Positions 9,431 through 17,821 of a DNA stretch of 64,000 nucleotides are shown here, one piece after another. Source of the stretch: Delftia acidovorans (GTDB lineage Bacteria; Pseudomonadota; Gammaproteobacteria; Burkholderiales; Burkholderiaceae_C); NCBI GenBank assembly GCA_031286585.1, contig JAITUC010000051.1:1-64000 (forward strand). The letters run 5' to 3'. Below the pieces are notes generated by a model. The model was not told the DNA's origin, did not search any database, and saw only the letters and a list, made by a program, of their open reading frames with translations. The first letter of the stretch is position 1; each line of letters begins with the position of its first letter. Both the position numbers and the translations under genes were made by a program.

Positions 9431-10402
9431 TCAATCCAGCTTGATGTTGTTGGCCGAGATCACCCGACCCCATTTGCTGCGTTCGGCGCGCACGAACTGG
9501 CCCATCTGCTCGGCGCTGCCGGGCATGGGTTCCACGCCCATGGAGGCCAGGCGTGCCTTGGTGCGGGTGTCGGCCAGGGCCTGCTGCAGCGACTGGCTGA
9601 ACTTCCTGACCACCTCGGCCGAGCTGCCCGCGGGCACGACGATGCCCTGCCAGGCATAGCCCTCGAAACCCTTCAGACCCTGCTCCTGCAGCGTGGCGAC
9701 CTGGGGCAGAACGTCCACGCGGGCGGGGCTGGCCACGCCGATGGCCTTGAGCTTTTTCTCGCTCAGGAAGGGAATGATGGTGGCGCTGTCGGCCCACATG
9801 GCGGGAATCTGGCCGCCGACCACGTCCTGCACGGCCGGGGCCGCGCCGCGATACGGCACATGGGTCATGTTGGCTATGCCCGCCTGTTCGCGGAACAGTT
9901 CGCCCACCAGATGGTGGGGGCTGCCCAGTCCGGCCGAGCCCCAGCTCACGCCGGTCTTTTGCTGTTTGGCCCAGGCCAGGAATTCGGAGAGGTTGGTGGC
10001 GGGCACATCGTTGTTGACCACCAGCAGCATGGGAAAGCGCACCAGCATGCCCACGGGCTTGAAGTCGCGCTCGGCGTTGTAGTTGAGCTTGCTGAACAGG
10101 AAGGGGTTGGCCGCCAGCGTGGCGAAGTCGGCCGTGAACATGAGGTTGCCGTAGTCGCGCGAACGGGCGCTGTACTCGGCCGCGATGTTGGTGCCCGCGC
10201 CGGGCTTGTTGTTGATGACGATGACCCGCTCCATGTTGCGGCCCATGGCTTCGGCGATGACGCGTGCGACCACGTCCGAGCCGCCGCCGGCCGCATAGCC
10301 CACGACCCATTCCAGGGGCTTGTCCTGTGCCAGGGCGGCAGGCCCTGCGGCCAGGGCCAGGCCCGAGCAGGCCAGTGCGGCCAGAAACTGCTTGCGTTGC
10401 AT
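9431..10402 (-). CDS. Bug-family (TctC-like) periplasmic solute-binding protein
   Basis: 323 residues with a signal peptide (MQRKQFLAALACSGLALAAG, cut after ALA before QDKP). The mature protein shows the Bug fold signatures VVGYAAGGGSDVVAR, VINNKPGAGTNIAAE and GSAGLGSPHHL. Family members bind carboxylates such as tricarboxylates, aromatic acids or amino acids. The start at 10402 is chosen because GGAGACAAGG sits directly before it, like the leaders of other Bug genes in this window; an ATG 12 bases earlier overlaps that site. It is the last gene of an operon with a FAD monooxygenase, suggesting the ligand is the substrate or a precursor of that pathway. No TctA/TctB membrane partners are near. 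Confidence 0.9.
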   Translation of the reverse strand: MQRKQFLAALACSGLALAAGPAALAQDKPLEWVVGYAAGGGSDVVARVIAEAMGRNMERVIVINNKPGAGTNIAAEYSARSRDYGNLMFTADFATLAANPFLFSKLNYNAERDFKPVGMLVRFPMLLVVNNDVPATNLSEFLAWAKQQKTGVSWGSAGLGSPHHLVGELFREQAGIANMTHVPYRGAAPAVQDVVGGQIPAMWADSATIIPFLSEKKLKAIGVASPARVDVLPQVATLQEQGLKGFEGYAWQGIVVPAGSSAEVVRKFSQSLQQALADTRTKARLASMGVEPMPGSAEQMGQFVRAERSKWGRVISANNIKLD

Positions 10403-10506
10403 CCTTGTCTCCATGTTGTATGCGGCGCCCTTGTGAGATGTCCGAGGTGTGAGGCGGGCGCCTTTGTGGGGATGGCAGGCCGCCGCGCGTGCGGCGGCGC
10501 GCGGCT

Positions 10507-10773
10507 TCAGGCGGCCGCGTGCACCGGGGCGACCGGCGTCACGGCGCCGCGCTCGGCCGGGTCCGCGCCGGCAGGGGCAAGTCCTGCGCTGGCGCGGGCC
10601 AGTTCGAGCGCATGCAGCAAGGTGCCCTGGTGGCCGATGTGATTGGCCAGCAGCAGCACGAGGCGGGCATTGAGGGCATGGCTTTGCGCGGTGTCGAGTC
10701 CCTGGTGGGTGGCGATCAGGGCTTCGTAGAAATCGTCGCAGGCCTGCAGGTTGGGGTGGGTGGACAGCAGCAT
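10507..10773 (-). CDS. DUF2783-family small protein
   Basis: 88 residues starting MLLSTHPNLQACDDFYEALI, with the family core around residues 10-62 (ALNARLVLLLANHIG) and a loose C-terminal tail. The start at 10773 has AGGAG six bases upstream. The family is small, uncharacterised and typically found right after FAD-dependent aromatic monooxygenases, as here, where the spacing is 31 bases. A role as an accessory or stabilising partner of that monooxygenase is a plausible inference. Two much longer frames cover this gene in other phases and are shadows. Confidence 0.8.
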   Translation of the reverse strand: MLLSTHPNLQACDDFYEALIATHQGLDTAQSHALNARLVLLLANHIGHQGTLLHALELARASAGLAPAGADPAERGAVTPVAPVHAAA

Positions 10774-10804
10774 GGCGGTCTCCTGTGGATGGGGCGTAAG
10801 AGGT

Positions 10805-12496
10805 TCAGGCCGTGGCGGCGGCGCCGCAGGCTCTTTGCAGCGCGGCGCGCACGCCGGCCTCGTCGGGGCGGCGCCAGCGCGCACAGACATGCTGGTCGGG
10901 CCGCAGCAGGTAGCTGGTGCCGGGGCGCGCATCGAGGCGTTTGGCTGCCAGGCCGCGCGCATCGATGAGGTCGGCGCTGTGCGCATGGGCCTCGCCCTCG
11001 GCCGCGATGGACAGGTTGAGCACGCCGGGCAGCGCCTGCGCCCAGGCGGGCGTGGGGCCGAAGTGCAGCAGTGTGAAGTCCGGGCCCAGGGCGCGCAGCA
11101 GCCAGGCCGTGCCGTCTGCGCCGGGCCGGCGCATGGGCGCATCGGCCAGCACGGCGCCGGGCAGCTGCGTCCCGTCGAAGGTGTCCGTGTCGGGCGTGTT
11201 GAGCACCGAGCCATGCAGCGTGGCCGGCACGGACAGCCGCCCGCTGTTGACGATGCGGCGCGCGAATTCATGGTCGCGCGCCAGGTCCAGCACGGCGTCG
11301 CGGAACAGGCGGCTGATCTCGCTCTTGGGCGTGATGAAGTCGGTGGCGCGCGTGGAATTGCGGATGTTCTCGTCGGCCGCGTATTCGCGCTCGGCGCCGT
11401 AGGTGGCGATCAGCGAGGCGTCGGCCTGGCCGCGCAGCACGCGGTCCAGCTTCCAGGCCAGGTTCTCGGCATCCTGCACGCCGCTGTTGGCGCCGCGTGC
11501 GCCGAACGGCGAGACGCCGTGGGCGCTGTCGCCCGCAAAGACCACGCGGCCATGGACGAAGCGGTCCATGCGCAGGCAGGCGAAGGTGTAGACGCTGGCC
11601 CATTCGAGCTCGAAGGGCGCGTCCTTGCCCAGCAGGGCGCGGATGCGCGGAACGATGTTCTCGGGCTTTTTCTCTTCCTCGGGATCGGCGTCCCAGCCCA
11701 GCTGGAAGTCGATGCGCCAGACATCGTCGGGCTGGCGGTGCAGCAGCACGCTCTGGCCCGGATGAAAGGGCGGGTCGAACCAGAACCAGCGCTCGGTGGG
11801 GAATTCGGCATGCATCTTCACGTCGGCGATCAGGAAGCGGTCGCGGAAGATGCGGCCATGGCTTTCCTGGCCCAGCAGGCCGCGCAGCGGCGAGCGCGAG
11901 CCGTCGCAGGCCAGCACCCATTGCGCATCGATGCGGTAGCTGCCGTCAGGCGTCTCCACGGTCAGCAGGGCGCCCTCGGCCTTTGGCTCCAGCTCCGTGA
12001 CCTTGCTGTGCCAGCGCAGGTCGATCAGCGGCAGCTGCAGGGCGCGCTCGACCAGATAGGCCTCGGCGTAGTACTGCTGCAGGTTGATGAAGGCCGGGCG
12101 CTCATGGCCGTCCTCGGGCAGCAGGTCGAAGCGGTACAGCGGCTGGTCCTTGAAGAAGACCTTGCCCAGGTTCCAGGACACGCCCTTGTCCACCATGGGC
12201 TGGCCCACGCCCAGGCGGTCCCAGATCTCCAGCGTGCGCTTGGAAAAGCAGATGGCGCGCGAGCCCGTGGACAGCCGGCAGTCGTTGTCCAGCAGCACCA
12301 CGCGCTGGCCGCGCTGGGCCAGGTCGATGGCCAGCGACAGGCCCACGGGCCCGGCGCCGACGATGACTACGGGATGCCGGGCGGGCGTGTCCGCACCGGC
12401 GTCCTGGTCGGCATGGCGCTCGTAGGGGATGTGGATGGACTGTATGTCTGCGCCGCTGCCGCGCAGCGCTTGCAGGGGGATGGCGGGGTGGGACAT
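10805..12496 (-). CDS. FAD-dependent aromatic monooxygenase (PHBH/MhpA-type)
   Basis: 563 residues. The N-terminal Rossmann motif VVIVGAGPVGLSLAIDLAQRG binds FAD at about residues 43-63, the DG motif is ACDGSRSPLRGLLG, and the second FAD motif is GRVVFAGDSAHGVSPFGARG. The C-terminal third matches the thioredoxin-like dimerisation domain of phenol hydroxylase-type enzymes. Members hydroxylate an aromatic ring with NAD(P)H and O2. The start at 12496 has GAGGA upstream and skips a long unlikely extension. Neighbours are a metallo-beta-lactamase fold protein upstream and DUF2783 and Bug genes downstream. The substrate is not visible; a hydroxylated aromatic acid is likely. Confidence 0.88.
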   Translation of the reverse strand: MSHPAIPLQALRGSGADIQSIHIPYERHADQDAGADTPARHPVVIVGAGPVGLSLAIDLAQRGQRVVLLDNDCRLSTGSRAICFSKRTLEIWDRLGVGQPMVDKGVSWNLGKVFFKDQPLYRFDLLPEDGHERPAFINLQQYYAEAYLVERALQLPLIDLRWHSKVTELEPKAEGALLTVETPDGSYRIDAQWVLACDGSRSPLRGLLGQESHGRIFRDRFLIADVKMHAEFPTERWFWFDPPFHPGQSVLLHRQPDDVWRIDFQLGWDADPEEEKKPENIVPRIRALLGKDAPFELEWASVYTFACLRMDRFVHGRVVFAGDSAHGVSPFGARGANSGVQDAENLAWKLDRVLRGQADASLIATYGAEREYAADENIRNSTRATDFITPKSEISRLFRDAVLDLARDHEFARRIVNSGRLSVPATLHGSVLNTPDTDTFDGTQLPGAVLADAPMRRPGADGTAWLLRALGPDFTLLHFGPTPAWAQALPGVLNLSIAAEGEAHAHSADLIDARGLAAKRLDARPGTSYLLRPDQHVCARWRRPDEAGVRAALQRACGAAATA

Positions 12497-12628
12497 GGGG
12501 GTCGTCCTCTGGCGTGGGCAGTGTGGAAAAAAGGGCGCAGCCATCCCCGCCGGCGCGCCAGGGCGCCGGTTCACGGACGGGTGCGATGGGCGGGCGTGCC
12601 GGTGTTCAGGCCCGGACGCCGCCGTGCA

Positions 12629-13594
12629 TCAGCCTTCGAGCGCCAGCCACATCTGGCGGTCGCGCTCGGCGGTCCAGATGCGCGGGTCGGCGTGGCCCGA
12701 TGCCTCGTCATAGGCGCGGGTCACGTCGAAGGGCATGCAGTGGTTGAAGATCACCCACTGGCCGTACTTGGGCTGCAGCTTGGCGAAGGCGGCCTCGTAG
12801 ACCTTGCGCAGGTCCTGTTTGGCGTCGGCGCCGGCCTTGACCTCGGTCCACAGGTCGCTGATGAAATCGCGCGTGCCGGCCAGGCCGGCCTGCACCTCGG
12901 CCGGCGTCTGCAGAGCGGCGCCCCGGCCGGGCACGAGTTTCTCGGGCTGCAGGGCGGCGATGGCGTCCAGCGTGTGCGGCCAGTCCTGGAAGTAGGCGTC
13001 GCCCGCATAGGGCGTGGCGCCGAATTCCACCAGGTCGCCGCTGAACAGCACCTTGTCCTGGGGCAGCCAGACCACGGTGTCGCCCTTGGTGTGGCCGCGG
13101 CCCAATTGCAGGATCTGAACCTCCAGCTTGCCCAGCCACAGGGTCATCTTGCCGGTGAAGGTCAGGGTGGGCCAGGTCATGCCGTCGGGCACGCTTTCCA
13201 CGTTCTGGAACAGGCGCGGGAAGCGGCCGATCTCGCTGGCCTTGTCCTGCTCGCCGCGCTCCACGATGAGGTCGTAGGTGTCCTGGCTGGCAATGATGTG
13301 CTCGGCGCCTTCCGCGAAGAAGGCCGAGGCGCCCAGCACGCGCACTGCGTGGTAGTGCGACAGCGTCACGTACTTGATGGGCTTGTCGGTGATCTCGCGG
13401 ATGCGGCGGATCACGTCCTGGGCCATGACGGGCGTGGCCTGGGTGTCGATGACCATCACGGCATCGTCGCCAATGATGATGCCGGTGTTGGGGTCGCCCT
13501 CGGCCGTGTAGGCGTAGGCATGCTCGGAGAGCTTGTCGAAGCTGACCTGCTTGATTTCGAGGTCGGCGGCGGAGGCAAAGGTCTTGGTGGTCAT
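12629..13594 (-). CDS. Metallo-beta-lactamase fold hydrolase with altered metal motif
   Basis: 321 residues with the MBL fold pattern: DDAVMVIDTQAT near residue 45, LSHYHAVRVLGA at 78-89, GRGHTKGDTVVWLP, and LFSGDLVEFG. The canonical HxHxDH metal motif reads H80-Y-H82-A-V84-R85, so the second-site Asp and His are absent; a single-metal or altered site is expected. The start at 13594 has AGGA six to nine bases upstream; an ATG six bases earlier touches that site. It heads the operon with the FAD monooxygenase and is divergent from an IclR regulator. Hydrolysis of a ring-cleavage or lactone product is possible but unproved. Confidence 0.82.
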   Translation of the reverse strand: MTTKTFASAADLEIKQVSFDKLSEHAYAYTAEGDPNTGIIIGDDAVMVIDTQATPVMAQDVIRRIREITDKPIKYVTLSHYHAVRVLGASAFFAEGAEHIIASQDTYDLIVERGEQDKASEIGRFPRLFQNVESVPDGMTWPTLTFTGKMTLWLGKLEVQILQLGRGHTKGDTVVWLPQDKVLFSGDLVEFGATPYAGDAYFQDWPHTLDAIAALQPEKLVPGRGAALQTPAEVQAGLAGTRDFISDLWTEVKAGADAKQDLRKVYEAAFAKLQPKYGQWVIFNHCMPFDVTRAYDEASGHADPRIWTAERDRQMWLALEG

Positions 13595-13615
13595 GGGCAT
13601 CCTGTTTTTGAGATG

Positions 13616-13631
13616 AACAAATGCATTTGTT
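13616..13631. promoter_or_regulatory. Perfect 16-bp palindrome in the divergent region, candidate IclR operator
   Basis: AACAAATGCATTTGTT is its own reverse complement. It lies 22 bases before the MBL gene start and about 110 bases before the IclR start, in the shared promoter region. IclR-family proteins bind palindromes of about this size, so it is the best candidate for the local regulator's site. A second short palindrome, TTCAA-CA-TTGAA, lies about 30 bases away near 13661-13672. Confidence 0.55.
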
Positions 13632-13743
13632 TTTATCGAATGCCTGAATGCTAGGGAAAAATTCAACATTGAACAATTCGTTTGGCATAGTGAAAAACCC
13701 TCGGAGCCGCAAACTCCGGGTTCCAGCCTTCACAATGCCTGCC

Positions 13744-14562
13744 ATGTCCGATGCCGCCTCCTCCCCGAACGACCCTGTCTTCCCTTCCGACTGCGCCGAT
13801 GACGAGCCCGCGCGCGGCCCGCGCGGCATCCAGAGCGTGGAGGTCGGCGGCCAGCTGCTCAAGGCGCTGGCGCGCACCGGCCGGCGCATGGCGCTGAAGG
13901 ATCTGGCGCGCGAGGCCGGCATGACGGCGGCCAAGGCCCATCCCTACCTGGTGAGCTTCTGCAAGCTGGGCCTGATGGAGCAGGACCGCGCCAGCGGCCA
14001 CTACGGCCTGGGGCCGCTGGCCATACAGATGGGGTTGATCAGCCTGCAGCAGGCCGATCCCGTGCGCCTGGCGATTGCCGAGCTGCCTGCGCTGGCGCAG
14101 GAGGTGGGCAGCACGGTGTCGATTGCCATGTGGAGCGGCCAGGGGCCGACCATCATCCGCGTGGAAGAGGGGCCCACCCATGTCTATGTGGCCATGCGCC
14201 ACGGCACGCCCGCATCGCTGCGGCACACGGCCACGGGCAAGATCTTTGCGGCCTTCGGCGAGCCCGGGCGCATTGCGCCCCTGCTGGACGCGGAAGGCCA
14301 CAGCCTGGAGGAGCCCGCCTTTGCAAAGGAGCTGGCCGCCATCCGCGCCAGCCGCCTGAGCCGGGTCGAGAACCAGCTGCTGTCAGGCGTGAGCGCGCTG
14401 GCCGTGCCGGTGTTCGACGGCTTTGGCCAGCTGGTGCTGGCCATTGCCGCCATCGGCCCTTCGGCCACGCTGGACCTGGACCCGCAGGGCCGGCCGGCCC
14501 TGCTGCTGAAGGACCAGGCGCAAAGCCTGTCCCAGCGCCTGGGAGCGCCGGCCCAGGCCTGA
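13744..14562 (+). CDS. IclR-family transcriptional regulator
   Basis: 272 residues. The N-terminal winged helix-turn-helix spans about residues 25-85 (GIQSVEVGGQLLKAL, then MALKDLAREAGMTAAKAH), and the IclR effector domain follows to the end (GSTVSIAMWSGQGPTIIRV, LRHTATGKIFAAF, GVSALAVPVFDGFG). It is divergent from the monooxygenase operon and probably controls it in response to an aromatic effector. No clear ribosome binding site marks the start; ATG at 13735 (three residues longer) is equally possible, and a longer frame to 13648 is less likely because it would run through the divergent promoter region. Confidence 0.88.
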   Translation: MSDAASSPNDPVFPSDCADDEPARGPRGIQSVEVGGQLLKALARTGRRMALKDLAREAGMTAAKAHPYLVSFCKLGLMEQDRASGHYGLGPLAIQMGLISLQQADPVRLAIAELPALAQEVGSTVSIAMWSGQGPTIIRVEEGPTHVYVAMRHGTPASLRHTATGKIFAAFGEPGRIAPLLDAEGHSLEEPAFAKELAAIRASRLSRVENQLLSGVSALAVPVFDGFGQLVLAIAAIGPSATLDLDPQGRPALLLKDQAQSLSQRLGAPAQA

Positions 14563-14581
14563 GCGCGCCGGTCGGTGCGGC

Positions 14582-16414
14582 TCAGTGGGTGAGCAGCAAC
14601 TGATCCCGGGCAGGCGCACGCCCTTCCAGCGTGAAGCCGGCCACCGTGCGCGACAGGTGGTGGGCCTGCTCGTTGAGCACGGACGATGCGGCGGTCGACT
14701 CCTCCACCAGCGCGGCGTTCTGCTGCGTGGCGCGGTCCATGTCGGCCACGGCCTGGTTGATCTGGCCGATGCCCACGCTCTGCTCGGTCATGGCGCCGTT
14801 GATCTCGACAATGATCTGGGAGACGCGCTGGATGCCGTCCACGATCTCGCCCATGGTCTGGCCGGCCGCGCGCACGCGGTCCGTGCCCATGGCCACGCTG
14901 GCGCCCGAGGCGTCGATCAGGGTCTTGATCTCCTTGGCGGCCGCCGCGCTGCGGTGCGCCAGGCTGCGCACTTCTGCCGCCACCACGGCAAAGCCCCGGC
15001 CCTGCTCTCCGGCGCGGGCCGCCTCGACGGCGGCATTGAGCGCCAGGATGTTGGTCTGGAAGGCGATGGCGTCGATGACGCCGATGATCTCGCCGATCTT
15101 GGACGAGGCCCTGGAGATGTCGTCCATGGTGCTCACGGCGCTGCCCACCACGTCGCCACCCTTGGTGGCCGAGCTGCTGGCCGACTGGGCAAGGCGCGTG
15201 GCCATGGCGGCCGCCTCGGCCGACTGGCGCACATTGGCCGTCAGCTGTGACAGGGAGGCCGAGGTCTCCTGCAGGCTGCTGGCCGAGGATTCGGTGCGGT
15301 TGGACAGGTCCAGGTTGCCCAGCTTGATCTCGTCGGTGGCGGTCTTCATGGACTCCACGCCGTTGCGCACATCCTTGAGCACGGTGCCGATCTGCTCGAC
15401 GAAGCCGTTGAAGGACGAGGCGATCTGTGCCACTTCGTCATTGCCCGACACCGGCAGGCGCTGCGTCAGATCGCCGCCGCCCGAGCCGATCTTGTCCATG
15501 GCGTCGCGCACCTGCGACAGGCGCCGGAAGGACTGTGCCGTCAGTGCCGCCGCCACGGCAGTTGCCAGGCAGGCCAGCAGCACGATGGCAATGGCCAGCG
15601 TCTTGAGCACGCTTTGCAGGCCGGTCGTGGCCTCGGCCTTGTCCAGCGCCACCACCAGCAGCCAGTCCGTGCCCTGCACGGGGCGGGCCTTGAGCAGCTT
15701 GGCGCTGCCGCCCAGGCTGACTTCCAGCGGTGTCGTGGCGCTGGCCAGCGCGGTCAGCGCGGCCGGGGTCAGCAACTCGGAGATGTCGGAGGTGGGCTTG
15801 AGCAGCAGTTTGGCATCGGCATGCGCCAGCACCTGGCCGTCACGGCTGACCACAAAGCCCAGGCTGCCGGGCGTGGGGCGGATGGCCGAGACCACCTCGC
15901 GCACGCCCTCCAGCGGCACGGCGCCGCTGATCACGCCCTGCAATTCGCCGCCGCGCAGCATGGGCGCCACGAAGGCCACATAGGGCACGCCCGTGGTGGA
16001 GTCGCCATAGGGCTTGGTCAGCGTCAGCTTGCCGGCCTGCACGGCGCTCTTGTACCAGGGGCGGGCCGTGGGGTCGTAGTCGGGCGGGGTGCTGGTGGTG
16101 GACTTGAAGGTCTTGTCCTGCCAGCCCACCGTGGTGATGGGGAAGCCGCTGGCCTGGCCCATGTGGGCGGCAAAGCCCTGCGGGTCGCCATGCTCGATCA
16201 CGGCGGCGGCGGCGCTGACGGCGCGTGCCTTGGAGGCCACCCACTGGTCGATGGCCATGGTGTTGCCGGCGGTGATGGCATCCAGATCCTGTTCGATGGT
16301 CTGGAAGGTGCTGCCGCGAACGATGTGGTACGTGGCGGCCCCCGTGATGGCAAGGGCGCCGACCACGGTGGCTGTGCTGATGGCAAGAATCTTGGAGCGA
16401 AGGGTCTGGAGCAT
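14582..16414 (-). CDS. Methyl-accepting chemotaxis protein with dCache-type sensor domain
   Basis: 610 residues. A first membrane helix at about 12-30 and a second at about 278-300 frame a periplasmic double-Cache sensor with the typical DYDPTARPWYKSA and YGDSTTGVPYVAF motifs. A HAMP segment follows, then the signalling hairpin with the conserved tip (IDAIAFQTNILALNAAVEAA). Such receptors sense small organic acids, amines or amino acids. The protein reports to CheA, which is not in this window. The start is uncertain; 16414 precedes the membrane helix directly but lacks a clear ribosome binding site. A weak sigma-28-like promoter lies at 16478-16504. It is convergent with the IclR gene. Confidence 0.9.
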   Translation of the reverse strand: MLQTLRSKILAISTATVVGALAITGAATYHIVRGSTFQTIEQDLDAITAGNTMAIDQWVASKARAVSAAAAVIEHGDPQGFAAHMGQASGFPITTVGWQDKTFKSTTSTPPDYDPTARPWYKSAVQAGKLTLTKPYGDSTTGVPYVAFVAPMLRGGELQGVISGAVPLEGVREVVSAIRPTPGSLGFVVSRDGQVLAHADAKLLLKPTSDISELLTPAALTALASATTPLEVSLGGSAKLLKARPVQGTDWLLVVALDKAEATTGLQSVLKTLAIAIVLLACLATAVAAALTAQSFRRLSQVRDAMDKIGSGGGDLTQRLPVSGNDEVAQIASSFNGFVEQIGTVLKDVRNGVESMKTATDEIKLGNLDLSNRTESSASSLQETSASLSQLTANVRQSAEAAAMATRLAQSASSSATKGGDVVGSAVSTMDDISRASSKIGEIIGVIDAIAFQTNILALNAAVEAARAGEQGRGFAVVAAEVRSLAHRSAAAAKEIKTLIDASGASVAMGTDRVRAAGQTMGEIVDGIQRVSQIIVEINGAMTEQSVGIGQINQAVADMDRATQQNAALVEESTAASSVLNEQAHHLSRTVAGFTLEGRAPARDQLLLTH

Positions 16415-16477
16415 GGCGCGGCAAGGGAGGGCTGATGACGTGCGCATGCCGCGATGGCCGGGCATGCGGCCCCGTCA

Positions 16478-16504
16478 TTAACGCACAAATTGTTTCATTT
16501 TTGA
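16478..16504 (-). promoter_or_regulatory. Weak sigma-28-like promoter for the chemoreceptor
   Basis: On the minus strand TCAAAAAT, 11 bases, then TGCGTTAA. The spacing is exact, but only about ten of sixteen positions agree with TCAAGTTT/GCCGATAA. It lies 64 bases before the chosen chemoreceptor start. Chemoreceptor genes are usually FliA-dependent, which supports it only in general. Confidence 0.3.
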
Positions 16505-16722
16505 CGACATGCCGGACCTGTGGTGGCGTGCACCAACTTGCGCGCGACACCTGTCATAGAGGCATTTGCTGCAGTGCACCATCGCGGTGCGGCGTGACAT
16601 GTTGCTGTAACGCAACCGTCGCGGGACTTTCATGGCGGCTTTCCACAATGGCGGCACGCAGGCAAACCGAGTGGCACAGGCAGGTCACCGACTGCGTCCA
16701 ACATGACGAGGAAGGCGGGCAT

Positions 16723-17556
16723 ATGGACGTTCTTGACACCCTTCGCAACGCGGCGATCGACGTCGCCAAGCCCCCGCTTTCCGCGCTTCTCCAGCCATCG
16801 CAGACCGCAGACAAGCCGCTGCGGCTGGACGTGCGCTGGGCCCGGCACCTTGATGAAGTGCGACAGGTGCAGCGCCTGCGCCACACGGTGTTCGCCGCCG
16901 AGATGGGCGCCGTGCTGCAGACGCCGCTGGCCGGACACGACATCGACGCCTTCGACGATTTCTGCGAGCACCTGATGGTCTGCGACGCCGACCGGGGCGT
17001 GGTCATCGGCACCTACCGCCTGCTCACGCCCACCCAGGCGCTGCGCGCCGGCGGCCTGTACTCCGACCAGGAATTCGACCTCGCCCCGCTGCACGCCTGG
17101 CGCCCGCGCATGGTGGAGCTGGGCCGCAGCTGCGTGCATGCATCGCACCGCCAGGGCGGCGTGATCCTGGCGCTGTGGGGCGCACTGGCCGAATTCATGC
17201 AGCGCAACCAGCTGGACGCCATGGTCGGCTGCGCCAGCATCCCCATGCAGTACCCGGGACTGGCCCACGGCGAAGGCCCGGCGCGCGTCTGGCAGCAACT
17301 GCGCCAGACCCATCTGGCCGAGCCAGAACTGCAGGTCAAGCCCCGCGTGGCCCTGCCCGAGGAATTGGCCTCGGTCAGCACCAGCGGCATGAGCGTGGAG
17401 CCGCCCGCGCTGATCCAGGGCTATCTGCGCACGGGCGCCAAGGTGCTGGGCGCACCGGCCTGGGACAGCGACTTCAACACGGCCGACCTGCCCATCATGA
17501 TGCGCATGCAGGACCTGCCTTCGCGCTACCTGCGCCTTTTCACGCGGCGCGGCTGA
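16723..17556 (+). CDS. olsB: GNAT-type acyltransferase, OlsB-like (ornithine-lipid first step or N-acyl amino acid synthase)
   Basis: 277 residues. The family core spans about 35-220, with RLRHTVFAAEMGA, FDDFCEHLMVCD, VIGTYRLL, and VELGRSCVHASHRQGG. This arrangement fits the hemolysin-like/OlsB acyltransferases, which move a 3-hydroxyacyl group from ACP to an amino acid such as ornithine. No OlsA gene is next to it, so the product remains open. The ATG at 16723 follows GAGGAAGG and precedes the first recognisable helix; upstream in-frame codons cover a region without coding character. A terminator-like hairpin lies 207 bases downstream, perhaps belonging to a separate small RNA. Confidence 0.7.
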   Translation: MDVLDTLRNAAIDVAKPPLSALLQPSQTADKPLRLDVRWARHLDEVRQVQRLRHTVFAAEMGAVLQTPLAGHDIDAFDDFCEHLMVCDADRGVVIGTYRLLTPTQALRAGGLYSDQEFDLAPLHAWRPRMVELGRSCVHASHRQGGVILALWGALAEFMQRNQLDAMVGCASIPMQYPGLAHGEGPARVWQQLRQTHLAEPELQVKPRVALPEELASVSTSGMSVEPPALIQGYLRTGAKVLGAPAWDSDFNTADLPIMMRMQDLPSRYLRLFTRRG

Positions 17557-17636
17557 GGCCGACGCGGCGCTTTGGGGGAATGGGGGGATTTTCGGAATGA
17601 GGGGGCGGATCCGGCTTCTTGTGCAGTGAGCCGGAC

Positions 17637-17652
17637 CGTGATCTGCATCACA
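17637..17652 (+). promoter_or_regulatory. CRP/FNR-type palindromic site
   Basis: CGTGATCTGCATCACA has perfect GTGAT/ATCAC arms around CTGC and agrees with the TGTGA-N6-TCACA CRP pattern. A -10-like CATGAT follows at 17673-17678, which would place a start near 17686, about 41 bases from the site's centre. That is the distance for class II activation. Confidence 0.45.
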
Positions 17653-17685
17653 GGGCTGTCACAAAGCCGGTGCATGATGCTGGAT

Positions 17686-17794
17686 GTGGGCTGAAGCAGA
17701 CACCCGGACGGAGGCAGGTAACCTGCACCGGACTGACCGGGCCTTGGTCCACGCCAATTGCAGGCCGCAGCCTTTTCGGGGCTGCGGCCTTTTT
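17686..17794 (+). ncRNA. Candidate small RNA ending in an intrinsic terminator
   Basis: The interval has no reading frame with coding character. It carries a GCAGGT/ACCTGC inverted repeat at 17714-17726, a GACC/GGTC pair near 17733-17748, and ends in a strong terminator. A CRP-like site and a -10-like hexamer are correctly placed upstream. The 5' end is a guess. The terminator could instead serve the acyltransferase gene 130 bases before this point. Confidence 0.35.
17763..17794 (+). terminator. Intrinsic terminator
   Basis: GGCCGCAGCC at 17763-17772 pairs with GGCTGCGGCC at 17780-17789 (10 bp, 7-base loop) and is followed by five T. It acts on plus-strand transcripts, from the acyltransferase or a small RNA. 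Confidence 0.82.
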
Positions 17795-17821
17795 CATGGG
17801 CAATTATGGGCAGTTCCTGGG

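Noticed and set aside
8950..9444. Plus-strand frame of 164 codons as a gene
   Set aside because: No ribosome binding site, no domain, odd Cys/Trp/Arg content, and it runs into the 3' end of the Bug gene on the other strand.
10751..13654. Plus-strand open frame of 967 codons
   Set aside because: It lies opposite the FAD monooxygenase and MBL genes, which have clear motifs and ribosome binding sites; the plus-strand product has none.
16551..16568. Pho-box-like CTGTCAT before the OlsB-like gene
   Set aside because: Only one half-site is present; the 11-base-spaced second repeat is missing.
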